The notes under the pieces are model-generated. The model was given only the letters and a program-made list of their open reading frames with translations, was not told the DNA's origin and did no database searches. Positions 4,583 through 5,671 of a DNA stretch of 5,671 nucleotides are shown here, piece after piece; position 1 is the stretch's first letter; every line of letters begins with the position of its first letter. Source of the stretch: Polaromonas sp. (GTDB lineage: Bacteria > Pseudomonadota > Gammaproteobacteria > Burkholderiales > Burkholderiaceae); NCBI GenBank assembly GCA_013823505.1, contig PNMH01000158.1, forward strand, positions 1-5,671, written 5' to 3'. The translations under genes were made by a program, and so were the position numbers.

Positions 4583-5671
4583 TCGTTCCCTGTGGATGTG
4601 GTGGTGATGGCGGCCGGCAAGGGCACGCGCATGAAAAGTCAGCGGCCCAAAGTGTTGCACCGTTTGGGAGGTCGCGCACTGGCCCAGCACGTGATCGACT
4701 GTGCGGCGCGGTTATCGGCGCGCTCGGTGGTGGTGATCACCGGCCACGGCGCCGCGCAGGTCGAAGCCGGCTTGCAGGCCCCTGCCACCACCGCGCTGCG
4801 CTTCGTGCGCCAGGAGCCCCAGCTGGGCACCGGCCATGCGGTGCAGCAGGCCGCGCCGGTGCTGCCCGACGATGGCGTGACGCTGGTGCTCTCGGGCGAT
4901 GTGCCGCTGACCCGCCCCGAGACCCTGCAGGCGCTGCTGGATCTGTGTGGCGGCACACGCCTGGCCTTGCTCACGCTGGACATGCCCGACCCCACGGGTT
5001 ACGGCCGCATCGTTCGGGCAACCGACGCATCGGTGCAGGCCATCGTGGAGCACAAGGATGCCAGCGATGCGCAGCGCGCCATCACCGAGATCTACAGCGG
5101 CATCATGGCCGTACCCACCGTGCTGCTGCGTGGCTGGCTGGCGCGGCTGGACAACCGCAACGCCCAGGGCGAGTACTACCTCACCGACGTGGTGAAGTTC
5201 GCCGTGGCCGATGGCCTGAGCGTGGCCGCGCACCGCATCAACGACGCGGTGCAGGTGGCCGGCGTCAACAGCCCGGTGCAACTGGCCGAACTGGAGCGCG
5301 CGTACCAGCGGCGCGTGGCCAACACCTTGATGGAGCAAGGCACACGCCTGGCCGACCCGGCGCGTCTCGATGTCCGCGGCGAGTTGGTGTGTGGCCAGGA
5401 CGTGGAAATCGACGTGAACTGCGTGTTTGAAGGCCGCGTGCAGCTGGGCGATGGCGTGCGCATCGGCGCGAACTGCGTGGTGGCCAACGCCGCGATCGAA
5501 GCCGGCGCGGTGATCCACCCGTTCACCCACATCGATGGCGAAAAGCTGGGTGTGAAAGTCGGCCCCGGTGCGCTGGTCGGTCCGTTTGCGCGGCTGCGGC
5601 CTGGCGCCGACCTGGGCGCCGAGGTCCACATCGGCAATTTCGTGGAAGTCAAGAACAGCACCCTGGCCGCC
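4580..5671 (+). CDS. glmU: Bifunctional GlmU: GlcN-1-P acetyltransferase / GlcNAc-1-P uridyltransferase (C-terminus beyond window)
   Basis: This cytoplasmic enzyme makes UDP-GlcNAc, the precursor of peptidoglycan and lipid A: the C-terminal domain acetylates glucosamine-1-phosphate and the N-terminal domain adds the uridylyl group. The 364 visible residues include the nucleotidyltransferase signature AAGKGTRMKSQRPKVLH (11-27, Lys24), QLGTGHAV (81-88), the metal-binding Asp107 in SGDVPL, GYGR (140-143), Glu157 in IVEHKDA, and NAQGEYYLTD (194-203). Asn230 corresponds to E. coli Asn227. The left-handed beta-helix of hexapeptide repeats begins around residue 260 and includes GPFARLRPG. The window ends just before the expected catalytic histidine region; about 90-100 residues are missing compared with the 456 of E. 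coli. At the position of E. coli Asn169 the protein has Tyr172 (EIYSGI instead of EINTGI). The start is the first ATG with AGAGG 5 nt upstream. Confidence 0.97.
   Translation, partial: MSFPVDVVVMAAGKGTRMKSQRPKVLHRLGGRALAQHVIDCAARLSARSVVVITGHGAAQVEAGLQAPATTALRFVRQEPQLGTGHAVQQAAPVLPDDGVTLVLSGDVPLTRPETLQALLDLCGGTRLALLTLDMPDPTGYGRIVRATDASVQAIVEHKDASDAQRAITEIYSGIMAVPTVLLRGWLARLDNRNAQGEYYLTDVVKFAVADGLSVAAHRINDAVQVAGVNSPVQLAELERAYQRRVANTLMEQGTRLADPARLDVRGELVCGQDVEIDVNCVFEGRVQLGDGVRIGANCVVANAAIEAGAVIHPFTHIDGEKLGVKVGPGALVGPFARLRPGADLGAEVHIGNFVEVKNSTLAA

Noticed and set aside
4081..5430. A 449-codon plus-strand open frame crossing the lipoprotein and glmU starts
   Set aside because: It is antisense to the lipoprotein and out of frame with glmU. 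Both real genes have strong motifs, and this product is low-complexity Arg/Gly/Ala sequence.
4712..5629. A 305-codon minus-strand open frame opposite glmU
   Set aside because: It mirrors the well-conserved GlmU frame, is rich in His, Ala, Gln and Val without domain features, and lacks a ribosome-binding site.

Overview
The window looks like chromosomal DNA from a high-GC Betaproteobacterium, most likely Burkholderiales and probably Comamonadaceae. Three things point there: the strongly GC-biased third codon positions, a DUF6279-type lipoprotein, and an intergenic palindromic element at about 1858-1929 that resembles a repeat I remember from Comamonadaceae genomes. The family placement rests on recall, not on a search. 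The window is almost fully coding, and I see no insertion sequence, CRISPR array, tRNA, rRNA or phage gene.

Bases 1-3484, all minus strand, hold an ABC importer cluster. In transcription order it contains a GntR/FCD regulator (3484 to 2723), a periplasmic solute-binding protein of the polar amino acid type (2726 to 1932), two inner-membrane permeases (1817 to 1146 and 1153 to 503) and an ATPase (from 516, cut by the left window edge). Several junctions overlap: regulator and binding protein by 4 nt (ATGA), permease and permease by 8 nt, permease and ATPase by 14 nt. The one real gap, 114 nt between the binding protein and the first permease, carries the GC-rich palindromic repeat. The simplest model is a single operon in which a small-molecule-sensing repressor sets its own level and that of the importer, with the repeat possibly favouring the binding protein over the membrane parts. 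The substrate cannot be named. The arginine that usually grips an alpha-carboxylate is present, but the aspartate that usually grips an alpha-amino group appears to be missing.

Bases 3485-3660 are the regulator's leader and the end of the next gene's transcript. They hold several short dyads, including CTTGTATGCAAG, which resembles operators of FCD-type GntR regulators, and a hairpin that would partly cover the regulator's own ribosome-binding site.

Bases 3661-4581 (minus) encode a DUF6279-family lipoprotein. Bases 4580-5671 (plus) encode GlmU, the bifunctional enzyme that makes UDP-GlcNAc, cut by the right window edge. These two genes are divergent and their start codons share two bases (CATG), so each gene's ribosome-binding site lies inside the other's first codons and any close promoter must lie inside the other gene.

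I see no unknown multi-gene system here. The most interesting points are the overlapping divergent starts, the layered regulatory dyads ahead of the regulator, the repeat inside the operon, and the unusual ligand-pocket residues.
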